Part shown: positions 17,524 to 26,444 of the stretch, in pieces
Numbering within the stretch: position 1 is the first letter of the stretch
How the letters are laid out: every line of letters begins with the position of its first letter
Notes under the pieces: model-generated
The model's database searches: none
Told to the model about the DNA's origin: nothing
Seen by the model: only the letters and a program-made list of their open reading frames with translations
Program-made: the position numbers and the translations under genes
Source: Labilibaculum sp. DW002
GTDB lineage: Bacteria > Bacteroidota > Bacteroidia > Bacteroidales > Marinifilaceae
DNA length: 64,000 bases
Reading direction: 5' to 3'
Assembly: GCF_029029525.1 (NCBI RefSeq)
Contig: NZ_JAKJSC010000001.1
Span: 496,001 to 560,000, forward strand

Positions 17524-18837
17524 TTATTTTCCTAGTTCCGTACTTGCCTCACGACTCTTTACACTACCTGGTTTCCAAGATCTAATCTTGTATCCTTTAA
17601 CAGCATAAAAGAAAATAAACAGATAACATGGAACAACAACCCAATAAGCTTGTTGAGTACTAAACACATCCGATAAACGCCCCCAAATTAATGGAAGAAT
17701 TGCTCCTCCTGAAATAGCCATCACCAACAATGCAGAACCTGTATTAATAAAGCTTCCTAAGCCTGACAAAGCAAGTGGCCAAATAGCAGGCCAAACCAAT
17801 GCGTTTGCTAATCCAAACATTGCGACAAAAATCACGGAAGTTAATCCCGAAGTAAATATTGCTCCCATTGCGAAGAGTATTCCTAAAATGGCTGAAACTT
17901 TCAGCGCAAAGCGTTGATCTATTACTTTAGGAATTAGCGTTACACCTAACAGATATCCAACAACCATTGTTACCATGGTATAAGATGTAAAAGCTTTAGC
18001 TGTATCTAATTCAATACCTAACGAAAGACCATAATTAATAATGGTATCACCTGCAATAACTTCTGCTCCTACGTAAAAGAAAAGAGCAAACACACCTAAG
18101 ATTAAGTGTGGAAATTCCATAATTGAATTTTTCTTATCTCCACCATTTTCTGCTTGCTTATCTTCTTCACTTGTTTCAATCTCAGGTAGTGGAGCCATTC
18201 TTACACCAATGCCCATTATCACAAGTACAATGGTCATTACAATGTATGGATTGATTACTCTAGCAGCCAATGAATCTAAAGCAACGGTTTGAGCCGCGGC
18301 ATTCATAGCTTTCAAACTTTCTACAAAAGCATCTCCATCGTTAAGAATATAATATGCCAAAATTAGTGGAGCCATTGCCCCTGCAAACTTGTTGCAAATA
18401 CCCAAGATACTGATTCGTCGAGCAGCACTTTCTTTTGGACCAATTACAGTGACGTATGGATTCGAAGCTGTTTGCAATAGAGCTAAACCTGTTCCCATCA
18501 CAAACAATCCAGTTAAGAATACTCCATAAGTTCTAGACATAGCAGCAGGAATAAATATCATTGTCCCAATTGCCATTACCCAAAGACCAATTGACATACC
18601 ATTTTTGAATCCTGTTTTTTTCAAGACCCAAGCAGATGGTAAGGCCATAATGGTATAAGCTATATAAAATGCGAAAGCCACAAATAAGGCCTGAAAATCT
18701 GTTAATTGACAAGCAATTTTCAAATATGGAATTAAGATTCCATTCAACCAGGTAACAAAACCGAAAATAAAGAACAAAGCACCAATGATAATCATTGGCA
18801 AAATAAAGTTCTTAAACGAAGATTTAGAAGTACTCAT
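17524..18837 (-). CDS. Sugar MFS transporter, FucP/NagP family
   Basis: The 437-residue inner-membrane protein has about twelve hydrophobic segments and a short hydrophilic central loop (around residues 220-240). The N-terminal LNGILIPYLK and FVAFAFYIAYTIMALPSAWVLKKTGFK region is typical of the proton-symport FucP family, which in Bacteroidota includes the NagP N-acetylglucosamine permeases. It lies between the phosphohexomutase gene (45 nt upstream) and the HexNAc-kinase-like gene (7 nt downstream). GlcNAc or a related amino sugar is therefore the likely substrate, though fucose or glucose cannot be excluded from sequence alone. Confidence 0.88.
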   Translation of the reverse strand: MSTSKSSFKNFILPMIIIGALFFIFGFVTWLNGILIPYLKIACQLTDFQALFVAFAFYIAYTIMALPSAWVLKKTGFKNGMSIGLWVMAIGTMIFIPAAMSRTYGVFLTGLFVMGTGLALLQTASNPYVTVIGPKESAARRISILGICNKFAGAMAPLILAYYILNDGDAFVESLKAMNAAAQTVALDSLAARVINPYIVMTIVLVIMGIGVRMAPLPEIETSEEDKQAENGGDKKNSIMEFPHLILGVFALFFYVGAEVIAGDTIINYGLSLGIELDTAKAFTSYTMVTMVVGYLLGVTLIPKVIDQRFALKVSAILGILFAMGAIFTSGLTSVIFVAMFGLANALVWPAIWPLALSGLGSFINTGSALLVMAISGGAILPLIWGRLSDVFSTQQAYWVVVPCYLFIFFYAVKGYKIRSWKPGSVKSREASTELGK

Positions 18838-18882
18838 ATTTGGTTTAAGTTTTAGAAATCAACTTTAGTTAAAGCGATATCG

Positions 18883-20262
18883 TTAGTTTTTAATTTTTAT
18901 CAGTTGTTTAATGCATCCAACCAAATCATTTGCATATTCTTGAGTTTTAGCCTCTGAATAAATACGAATAATTTGTTCTGTATTAGATTTTCTCATATGT
19001 ACCCACCCTTCAGGGAATATAATTTTCAACCCATCTATGGTGTTATTGGGGTAATCAATGAATTTTCTACGAACTTGTTCCAGAATTCCATCTAAATCGA
19101 CAACACCATCTAATTCGATTTTTTGTTTTTCGATCTTGTAATCCGGATAAGTTGCTCGTAATTCAGCCAAAGTCATTTTATTTTTTGCTAAATAGGTCAG
19201 GAATAAAGCAACACCAACAAGAGCATCTCTACCATTGTGTAATTCAGGATAAATAATTCCTCCATTTCCTTCTCCACCAATAACAGCAGCTTGCTTATTC
19301 ATTTCTCGAACAACATTGACTTCTCCAACTGCTGATTCAAAAAATTCCACACCATGCTTCTTTGCAATATCTTTCAAAGCCATGGTTGATGACAAATTTG
19401 CAACCATTGTTCCTTTTGTATTCTGAAGGACATAATCAGCTACAGACACTAAAGTATATTCTTCGCCAAATGGATTACCATCATTACAAACAAGAGCCAA
19501 ACGATCTACATCAGGATCAACAATAATTCCCAAGTCTAACTTCTCATTTTTAACAAGCTCACTTATTTCCACAATATTTTCAGGAAGTGGCTCAGGGTTG
19601 TGAGCAAAATGCCCATCAGGTTTACAATTAATCTCTTTTACCTTATTTACGCCCAGTGCTTTTAATAAACGTGGAATAGCAATTCCTCCAACAGAGTTAA
19701 CCGCATCAACAGCAACCGAAAAATCAGCTTCTTTAATAAGTTTTACATCAACAAGGGGTAAATCAATTATGTGCTGAATATGAGTATCCAGATAATCCTC
19801 TTTCTCAGAATATTTACCTAGTTCGTCTACTTCATTGTAATGGAAACTTTGCTCTTCAACTAAACTAAGTAAATCCTTGCCATCCTGATCAGAAATAAAC
19901 TCGCCTTTACTATTCAATAGTTTCAATGCGTTCCAGTTCTTTGGGTTATGACTAGCCGTAATAATTATACCTCCACCTGCATTCATATCAGTTACAGCCA
20001 TTTCTACGGTTGGCGTTGTTGCCAGGCCAAGATCTATTACTTCTATTCCTACCGAAATCAATGCGCCTACTACAAGCTGGTTTACCATTTCGCCACTGAT
20101 TCTCGCATCACGACCAATCACAAGTTTTTTTGAAACGCCACTATTTTGTAGCCACATACCAAATGCGCCAGCAATACTCACCACATCCATAGGTGTCAGT
20201 GCTTCACCTGGTCTACCACCTATCGTGCCTCTGATTCCTGATATTGATTTTATTAAAGTCAT
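18883..20262 (-). CDS. glmM: Phosphohexomutase, phosphoglucosamine mutase type
   Basis: It interconverts 1- and 6-phosphates of a hexosamine or hexose. All four alpha-D-phosphohexomutase signatures are visible: the phosphoserine loop TASHNPKNWNALK, the magnesium loop DPDVDRLAL, the sugar loop GGEGNGG and the phosphate loop RKSNTEQIIRI. I chose the Met at 20262 (MTLIKSISGIRGT, 459 residues). The frame stays open to 20355, but that extension overlaps the preceding gene and lacks homology, while the chosen start lies 10 nt after the nucleotidyltransferase stop. In this operon it could move phosphate from C1 (made by the NahK-like kinase) to C6 for NagB, or serve cell-wall synthesis. Confidence 0.9.
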   Translation of the reverse strand: MTLIKSISGIRGTIGGRPGEALTPMDVVSIAGAFGMWLQNSGVSKKLVIGRDARISGEMVNQLVVGALISVGIEVIDLGLATTPTVEMAVTDMNAGGGIIITASHNPKNWNALKLLNSKGEFISDQDGKDLLSLVEEQSFHYNEVDELGKYSEKEDYLDTHIQHIIDLPLVDVKLIKEADFSVAVDAVNSVGGIAIPRLLKALGVNKVKEINCKPDGHFAHNPEPLPENIVEISELVKNEKLDLGIIVDPDVDRLALVCNDGNPFGEEYTLVSVADYVLQNTKGTMVANLSSTMALKDIAKKHGVEFFESAVGEVNVVREMNKQAAVIGGEGNGGIIYPELHNGRDALVGVALFLTYLAKNKMTLAELRATYPDYKIEKQKIELDGVVDLDGILEQVRRKFIDYPNNTIDGLKIIFPEGWVHMRKSNTEQIIRIYSEAKTQEYANDLVGCIKQLIKIKN

Positions 20263-20272
20263 TCTTATTCTC

Positions 20273-21175
20273 TTAAGATTCCCACAGTTTTGAAGGGTAA
20301 ACTCCTTTCTCAACCAATTCCAGAATTGCTTTTGTTGCTTTTTCTTTATCTTCACGATAAGTCACACCAAACCATTGAGCATCTGACTTTAATACCTTAA
20401 CACTTGTATTGTCACAGTCAATTATTTTAGCAACAACAGAAGGTATAAAAAATTCAGATTTTAACTCCTGTCCAGCTTCAACCAGAAAACGTCTAAATTG
20501 ATCTTCCAAGTGATTAAAAAGTTGAGGCTTAAACCCCCAAAAATTCATCGAAACAGTTGTATCTTCAGCAAGTGGAATCCACTTATCATTTTCTTTATAA
20601 GCAATTCCATCCGGAAGCCTCTCAATATGGATTCGTTCAATAACCGTTTCTAAGTGCTCAATTTCATTTGTAACACATACGCCACGAGAAACATAACCAT
20701 TTTCAGAAATAGTGTTGGCAAGTTTATAGCCTACCATAGCATATTCTTGCTCTGAATTTGAATGCGTTAAGAAATCTGCCATACTCACAAAAGCCTCTAC
20801 TCCATAATAATCATCTGCATTAATCACGGCAAATGGCTCATTAATACATTCTTTAGCCATTAATATGGCATGACCTGTCCCCCATGGCTTTTCTCTATCT
20901 GATGTGAAAGATGCCCCCTCAGGTACTTTCGCAATTTCCTGATTCACATAGTCAACCTCAATTTTCCCGGCAAGTTTTGCATTAAAGAGTTCCTTGAATT
21001 CTTTTTCAAATCCTTCTCTAATTACAAAAACAATCTTTCCAAACCCTGCTGCAATTGCATCATGAATTGAATAATCAATAATAGTTTCATTTGATGGCCC
21101 GATTGGGTCAATTTGTTTTAATCCACCATATCGGCTTCCCATTCCTGCTGCAAGTACTAATAGTGTCGGTTTCAT
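20273..21175 (-). CDS. Sugar-phosphate nucleotidyltransferase
   Basis: The 300-residue protein has a Rossmann-like nucleotidyltransferase domain: LAAGMGSRYGGLKQ (nucleotide loop and catalytic Lys) and VINADDYYG (metal-binding aspartates). It would transfer a nucleotidyl group to a sugar 1-phosphate. Members of this group are annotated as UTP-glucose-1-phosphate uridylyltransferase-like, but the exact nucleotide and sugar cannot be read from sequence. It is 10 nt upstream of the glmM start and follows the ROK regulator. In context it may form a UDP-HexNAc from the NahK-like product, or recycle it. That is inference. Confidence 0.83.
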   Translation of the reverse strand: MKPTLLVLAAGMGSRYGGLKQIDPIGPSNETIIDYSIHDAIAAGFGKIVFVIREGFEKEFKELFNAKLAGKIEVDYVNQEIAKVPEGASFTSDREKPWGTGHAILMAKECINEPFAVINADDYYGVEAFVSMADFLTHSNSEQEYAMVGYKLANTISENGYVSRGVCVTNEIEHLETVIERIHIERLPDGIAYKENDKWIPLAEDTTVSMNFWGFKPQLFNHLEDQFRRFLVEAGQELKSEFFIPSVVAKIIDCDNTSVKVLKSDAQWFGVTYREDKEKATKAILELVEKGVYPSKLWES

Positions 21176-21195
21176 ATCTTTTCAGTTTATATAAA

Positions 21196-21260
21196 ATTGA
21201 TCCCTACAAGAACACTACTTCTATAATTTCACTACCAAATGAAAAACCGTAGGGACCAAT
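21196..21260. repeat. Long-range inverted repeat between regulator and nucleotidyltransferase
   Basis: ATTGATCCCTAC (21196-21207) and GTAGGGACCAAT (21249-21260) are complementary at 11 of 12 positions, with a 41-nt spacer. It lies 20 nt upstream of the nucleotidyltransferase start and just after the reconstructed end of the ROK regulator. It may form a leader hairpin or a weak intergenic terminator. Confidence 0.45.
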
Positions 21261-21266
21261 TTCTTA

Positions 21267-22492
21267 CTAATCAATATTTAATACTTTTTCCATTACATTT
21301 GCCATTGTTCCCATCAATGCTGCATTATCCAGTAAATCTGAACTAACCAGTTCTGTTTCGGAACTAATACGATCCATAGCATACTTGTTCATAGACATGC
21401 TTACTGGTCCAATAATATATTTACCAGCACGCGCAAGTTTTCCACCAATATTATCATTTCGGGGTTAAGCAGGTGAATTAAAGTAACCAGACCTTTACCC
21501 AAATACTCACTCATTTTATTCAGCTGATCAATTGCAAATTGATCTCCTTCAAGAATAGCTTTAACAACTGCTCTCAAATCTATTTCTTTACCTTCGGCTT
21601 TATATTCTGTTAAAAGACTTGGCTGACCTTTATCAATAGCCTCAGTAATATTTTTTACTAAAATTGCTCCGGATGTTAATGTCTCCAGACAGCCTATTTT
21701 CCCACAATAGCACAAGTCACCATCAGGATCAATTAAGATGTGTCCAAACTCTCCGGCAAAACCATTCTTTCCACTGTATAGCTTGCTGTTTAGAATAATA
21801 CCGAGTCCTATACCATTACTTAAATTCAAGCACAGAACATCTTTTTTATCCTTAGCTTTACCAAAAGCTTTCTCACCCAAAGCCATCATTCTGGCATCAT
21901 TATCCATTAAAACAGCAAAGCCTAGTTTGTCTTTTAAATAAGCACTCAAGCTCTCTTCGGTAAAAGTCAAATGAGTATGACTTAATCCATTTTCAGCATC
22001 AACCAAACCTGGTATTGAAACGCCTACGGCTAAAACTTTCTCTTCTACTATATTTAATTTACTTAGCGAGAAGCTAATTTTCTCGCACAAGGCATCCGTA
22101 TAGTCAACAGAATTTTCCAATTCAAAATCCTTATACTCCTCACGATGCACCAATTGATTATTCAAATCAAAAATCGCAACATTCAGCGTATGCAAATTAA
22201 TATCAACTCCAACCACATATTGATATGCCGGATTAATACAAAATAAACTTGGCCTTCTTCCACCTATAGATTCCCCAATTCCACTTTCTAGTATCACACC
22301 AAACCCAATCAAATCCTCAACTAAGGATGCAACCAAAGGCTGACTTATCCTAGCAGATTTTACAATATCAGCAATTGATGCGGCACCATGAGAATACAAA
22401 TGAGATACAATTTTTTTGTATTGCTGTTGCTTTCTCTTTTTAGAATTAAGGGTACCCGTTAAGTACTTTTCATATAGAAATACTGGCTTCAA
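21267..22492 (-). pseudogene. ROK-family repressor (NagC/Mlc type), frameshifted near its C terminus
   Basis: An N-terminal winged helix (about 25-75, SHGAASIADIVKSARISQPLV) precedes a ROK sugar-sensing domain with MDNDARMMALGE and the zinc motif CYCGKIGCLE. This is a repressor layout that would sense an amino sugar and control the operon it begins. The reading frame runs from a TTG at 22492 to a stop at 21401 after 363 codons. However, after NPEMII (I348, codon ending 21449) the homologous sequence continues in another frame from 21446 (GGKLARAGKYIIGPVSMS...) for 59 codons to a TAG at 21267-21269. Restoring one base gives about 408 residues, the normal ROK length. It is either a real mutation or an assembly indel. 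Confidence 0.85.
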
Positions 22493-22560
22493 ATCAATAT
22501 CTATTTTAGATTTATACTATTTGCTGGTCTAAAAGTAGAAAATTATTTTTTAAAAAAGCC

Positions 22561-22590
22561 TCATCTTTTAAAAATTATTTTAAAAGATGA
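22561..22590. repeat. Perfect 13-bp inverted repeat between the ROK regulator and yjjI
   Basis: TCATCTTTTAAAA (22561-22573) and TTTTAAAAGATGA (22578-22590) pair perfectly around a 4-nt centre. It sits 68 nt upstream of the ROK start codon and 273 nt from yjjI. No T-run follows on the plus strand. An operator for the ROK protein or a structured leader is plausible. Confidence 0.5.
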
Positions 22591-22862
22591 AGTTTATAAT
22601 AAATTTATTAGGCCTACTATTATAGATCCTTTGAAAATTAACTAATGCCCTCCTTTATCCTATACCTTTAATAACAGTACCTTAGGGCACCAATATAGTT
22701 TATCAATTGAAAAATTACATTCATCATTCATTTTCAACATATGACTTACTTACTCCACAAGATTTTTTTTCACAAAACAAATTCTTACACTGCGGTCTTT
22801 TAGCTATTTTTGAAGAATCATAAATCCTCAGGATTTAAGAATGCATAGAAATTAAAAAAGGA
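22591..22862. other. Intergenic region upstream of yjjI
   Basis: No gene is supported here. A TATTTTTG at 22805-22812 matches the -7 pattern for yjjI with a leader of about 45 nt, but no TTTG stands at the right distance upstream, so an activator may be needed. Confidence 0.45.
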
Positions 22863-24404
22863 ATGGAAGATATTAAATATAGAGTTCACGAAGTATTAAC
22901 GGACGGCAATCTGGATTACAAGCAAAAGAAACACCATTTAGCCTATATTGCTGAAAGTACTCAAGCCTATCCTAATGTTTCTTCGGAAGCAATGAAGGCC
23001 TTAAGCGAGAAGGTGATTTGTGACTTATTTGAAGGCTCTGCTCCCTATCGTCCACGCTATGTTCTTCCAGATTATAAATTGGCTCTTAAAAAAGGTGTCG
23101 CATATCTCGAACTCGACCCTCCATCTGACTTTGACGAAGCCATTAACTTTCTATCTATTCTATATAGCCATATTCCATCTATTACAGGCTATTCCGTTTA
23201 TTTAGGTAATATCGATCAGCTTTTACTTCCTTTTGCAGATGAATTATCTGAAGAAGCAATCTATAAAAAGCTTAAACTATTTTGGCGATACATAGATAGA
23301 TGCTTGCCGGATGCTTTTGTACATATTAACATTGGTCCTGAGGACAATATTATTGCCAGAGCAGTTTTAAGAATTGAACGGGAACTAAAACAAGTGGTTC
23401 CAAACTTAACTTTGAAATACGATACAGAAAAAACATCGGATGCACTCCTAACCGAAGCTGTAAAAACGGTGTTTGAAGTGGCTAAGCCTCATATTGCCAA
23501 TCACAATATGACAGCTTCTGATTTTAAAGGGGAATATGGCGTTGTTAGCTGTTACAATTCCCTACCTGAAGGTGGAGGTTCACATACTTTAATTCGCCTG
23601 AACCTAAAAAAAATCACCGATTCTCATCAAGGGAACGTAGAAGATTTTATCTCGAAAACATTACCCCAATATTGCCAAATGACATTGGATGTTATTGAAG
23701 CAAGAACAAAGTATTTGGTTGAAACAGTCAAGTATTACGAAACTGATTTTCTTGCTCAGGAAGGCATCATCAAGCTTGAAAATTTCTCTGCCATGTTCGG
23801 TTTTTATGGACTAGCAGAATGTGTCAATACATTGATGAAAAACAATGGTAAAGATTATACCTATGGTCATAATGAAGAGGCAAACCAATTAGGACATCGC
23901 ATTCTTGAAGAGGTGAAACGCATTGTTGACTCAAGACAATTACCTTATTGCAAAGCCAATGATGGGAAAGCATTCTTCCATTCACAATCGGGTATTGATA
24001 TCGACATTGATGAAACAGCAGGAGCAAGAATTCCTATAGGAGACGAGCCAGATATCTATTCACATATAAAGGCGGTCGCTCCACACCACCAACTTTTTAA
24101 TGGTGGTATTAGCGATATATTTCATTTTGATGAAACAGTAAAGCGCAACCCTCTGGCTATTCTTGATATTATTAAAGGTGCTTTTAAGAAGGGAATGAGA
24201 ATGTTCACTTTTAACTTATCGGATAGTGAGTTTATTCGAATAACTGGTTACTTGGTTCGTAGAAGTGATTTAAAGGATTTTCGAGAAGAAGGCTCGAGAT
24301 ATGGTAGCGCTTTGTTTGCTGCTAACTCTATGGATAATGCGAATATAGATAATAGAAAAGCCAAAAGAGTCAACTCACATGAGCGAACTGCAAGCCAATA
24401 TTAG
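22863..24404 (+). CDS. yjjI: YjjI-family glycyl-radical enzyme of unknown reaction
   Basis: The 513-residue protein matches the YjjI (DUF3029) branch of glycyl-radical enzymes, close to the Escherichia coli protein in length. The radical glycine should be G462 in RITGY, near the C terminus, where pyruvate formate-lyase and relatives carry RVxGY. A cysteine at C230 (VVSCYNSLPEGGGS) is a candidate for the thiyl radical. The downstream gene overlaps it by 26 nt and encodes the matching radical-SAM activase, so the pair is translationally coupled. These enzymes are destroyed by oxygen, implying function under anoxia. The substrate of the family is not established to my knowledge. There is no signal peptide, so it is cytoplasmic. 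Confidence 0.9.
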   Translation: MEDIKYRVHEVLTDGNLDYKQKKHHLAYIAESTQAYPNVSSEAMKALSEKVICDLFEGSAPYRPRYVLPDYKLALKKGVAYLELDPPSDFDEAINFLSILYSHIPSITGYSVYLGNIDQLLLPFADELSEEAIYKKLKLFWRYIDRCLPDAFVHINIGPEDNIIARAVLRIERELKQVVPNLTLKYDTEKTSDALLTEAVKTVFEVAKPHIANHNMTASDFKGEYGVVSCYNSLPEGGGSHTLIRLNLKKITDSHQGNVEDFISKTLPQYCQMTLDVIEARTKYLVETVKYYETDFLAQEGIIKLENFSAMFGFYGLAECVNTLMKNNGKDYTYGHNEEANQLGHRILEEVKRIVDSRQLPYCKANDGKAFFHSQSGIDIDIDETAGARIPIGDEPDIYSHIKAVAPHHQLFNGGISDIFHFDETVKRNPLAILDIIKGAFKKGMRMFTFNLSDSEFIRITGYLVRRSDLKDFREEGSRYGSALFAANSMDNANIDNRKAKRVNSHERTASQY

Positions 24405-25236
24405 TGGCATCATTAAGTCGAGTGTTATTGATGGCCCAGGCAACAGAATGGTCATCTTTTTTCAAGCGTGTAATCTCAATTGCATGTATTGCCATAATTC
24501 ACACACCATTGGTTTATGCAATTATTGTGGCATTTGTGCTGAAATTTGCCCAACTCAAAGTTTAATCGTTGACAAAGAGAACAAGCAAATTACACACAAC
24601 GAAGCGACTTGTACGCATTGTGATACCTGCTTAAAAATTTGCCCTGAGGATAGCAGTCCATTCTACAAAAAAATGTCAGTTGAGAATTTAATTTCTGAGA
24701 TATTAGAAGTCAAAGATTTTATTTCGGGTATTACAGTTTCGGGTGGAGAGGTCATGTTGCATTCCAAATTCTTAAAGCTTTTATTTGAAACGATCAAAAC
24801 ACATCCTAAACTTCAAAAGTTATCCATTTTAGTTGATTCAAATGGAAATGTAGATCAAGACAAATGGGACTCTATACTACATTTAGTAGATGGTTTCATG
24901 CTTGATTTGAAGGCGTATTCCATAGAAATACACAAAAAGATAACGGGATACTCAAACGAAAAGATTTTGAATTCAATTCAATACGTGAATTCAAAAGGAA
25001 AACTCAAAGAGCTTCGTATGGTTCTTGTTCCCGATTATAATGATAACGAAATTGAGATTAAGAAGATAGTTCATTTAATGAAATCTCTATCTCCAGAAGT
25101 TGAGAATGTACTGATCAAAATGAGAAAGCATGGTATCAGAAAAGAGTATGCACATCTTTCAGAACCCTCGGAGATACAAATGGAGCATACCAGAAAATTA
25201 TTTGAGGAATCGGGCCTTCCAATTCAGGTTATTTAA
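24379..25236 (+). CDS. yjjW: YjjW-family glycyl-radical enzyme activase
   Basis: This is a radical-SAM protein that installs the glycyl radical on YjjI. The 285-residue protein shows the SAM cluster motif CNLNCMYC (CxxxCxxC), directly followed by an insert with two further four-cysteine clusters (LCNYCGICAEICP and CTHCDTCLKICP) of the ferredoxin type. This is the arrangement of activases for non-PFL glycyl-radical enzymes. The ITVSGGEV SAM-binding strand follows near residue 117. The ATG at 24379 lies inside the 3' end of yjjI, and a GGATG/CATCC hairpin follows at 25279-25304. Confidence 0.93.
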   Translation: MSELQANISGIIKSSVIDGPGNRMVIFFQACNLNCMYCHNSHTIGLCNYCGICAEICPTQSLIVDKENKQITHNEATCTHCDTCLKICPEDSSPFYKKMSVENLISEILEVKDFISGITVSGGEVMLHSKFLKLLFETIKTHPKLQKLSILVDSNGNVDQDKWDSILHLVDGFMLDLKAYSIEIHKKITGYSNEKILNSIQYVNSKGKLKELRMVLVPDYNDNEIEIKKIVHLMKSLSPEVENVLIKMRKHGIRKEYAHLSEPSEIQMEHTRKLFEESGLPIQVI

Positions 25237-25278
25237 TTAAAATCTCCTACGCTAAAAATATCTTTTTATATAGAAAAA

Positions 25279-25304
25279 GGATGCTTCAAATTACTTGAAA
25301 CATC
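25279..25304 (+). terminator. Hairpin downstream of yjjIW
   Basis: GGATGCTTCAA and TTGAAACATCC form an 11-bp stem with one mismatch and a 4-nt loop, 42 nt after the yjjW stop. There is no clear T-tract, so its terminator role is uncertain. Confidence 0.4.
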
Positions 25305-25328
25305 CCTTAACACTAACTAATCTATTAT

Positions 25329-25507
25329 CTAATCCCAGTACAATTCATTTACACTATCTCCTCTAATTGGCCACTCAAAACTACAAATATACCCTTGTCC
25401 TTATTGATTTTGAAAAATCTCAATAGGTGATCTTTTAGTAAGATATTATCTTTATACTGATATGCACCAACAATTTCTTTTTGAGCCCAATTGTCCACTT
25501 GTTAATA
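25329..25507 (-). pseudogene. Decayed coding tail continuing the 25508-26380 gene
   Basis: After the TGA that ends the secreted-protein gene, and a second in-frame stop (TAA) two codons later, the same frame reads protein-like sequence (VDNWAQKEIVGAYQYKDN, then LLKDHLLRFFKINKDKG) to a stop at 25349-25351. A shift of one base near 25390 instead gives YICSFEWPIRGDSVNELYWD, ending at 25329-25331. Together they look like a degraded C-terminal segment of about 55 residues. Whether it belonged to the upstream protein or to another gene cannot be told from the sequence. Confidence 0.45.
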
Positions 25508-26380
25508 TCACTTAATTCCATCACCAATAAAATCTCGGAATTTTGAAGGAGATCCATTATCATCACCTACTAATAGATAATAAAATAAACCGCAATCTGA
25601 AATATCAGCATCTCCTCCGCTATGTGCCTTCGCCCTCGTGTACATCCAACGAATATTAGGATCTTTATGATCTCTCATCCAATACCAAACCGAAAAGTCT
25701 TCTTTCGAATGCCATAAATTATTAGGATTATCTTTATCATTTTGATCCTTAATTTTCTTATACTTAATACGCTTGCCACAAAGGTTTTGTACATCACCCC
25801 AAGTTCGGTGGTAATCACGTCGTATCTCATTTTCATTAAACTTACTATGCGACAATAAATAAACATGGTTTAAGGCTTCAATATTTCCCTGTTTTATAAC
25901 TTCTTCGACCACCTGATATAGAAACTCTGAAAGTCCGGCATGCATAAAATACAAGGGATCTGAAGCGGTGGATTTCCCAATTTCCTTAGCCAAATGTAAT
26001 TTTGACTCTTTCAGTTGTTTAGTTACATCAAAGAAGTTGTCTTTGTTGAATCCCCAACGGTCAACAACACCATCAGCACTTATTTTTAACTGATTTTCAT
26101 TGTCAGGTCCGGCTGGAGCATCAATGAAGTTATTATAGGAGCAATGCACCAAGTTTTCTTGTAAACCCAATTTTGCCATTATTCCGCATGAAGCTACAAG
26201 CGCTCCCCAATCATCGGGATCGCCCGTTGGCCACTTGTATTGATTGTCGGGCGCGCTATTGCCATCAAAGCTTGCAGCTACACGGTTATTATTATTATAT
26301 TCCCAGGACTGCGCAACTACCATATTTTCTGCTAACACGATTGAAATAAGTAGCAATAGCAGTTTTGTATTAATTTTCAT
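25508..26380 (-). CDS. Secreted protein, possibly nucleoside-hydrolase-like, perhaps truncated
   Basis: The 290-residue protein begins with a clear signal peptide (KLLLLLISIVLAENMVVAQ), so it is exported. The mature part starts with a FDGNSAPDN ... GDPDDWGALV aspartate cluster, loosely recalling the DxDxxxDD calcium site of nucleoside hydrolases. Later segments include VYLLSHSKFNENE and a conserved-looking DADISDCGLFYYLL. I recall similar uncharacterised proteins near glycan-degradation genes of marine bacteria, but cannot name the family firmly. It follows the GH29 gene in the same direction and is probably part of the locus. Protein-like sequence continues past its stop codon (25329-25507), so the present end may be a truncation. 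Confidence 0.65.
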   Translation of the reverse strand: MKINTKLLLLLISIVLAENMVVAQSWEYNNNNRVAASFDGNSAPDNQYKWPTGDPDDWGALVASCGIMAKLGLQENLVHCSYNNFIDAPAGPDNENQLKISADGVVDRWGFNKDNFFDVTKQLKESKLHLAKEIGKSTASDPLYFMHAGLSEFLYQVVEEVIKQGNIEALNHVYLLSHSKFNENEIRRDYHRTWGDVQNLCGKRIKYKKIKDQNDKDNPNNLWHSKEDFSVWYWMRDHKDPNIRWMYTRAKAHSGGDADISDCGLFYYLLVGDDNGSPSKFRDFIGDGIK

Positions 26381-26444
26381 CCGTTTTAATTTGAATTTAA
26401 GAGGAAGTTTCCAGTATTCAAGCTAGAGAAATTTCAATTTATTC

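Noticed and set aside
21440-21450. Programmed frameshift in the ROK regulator
   Set aside because: There is no slippery heptamer or clear stimulatory structure at the shift site, so a mutation or sequencing indel is simpler.
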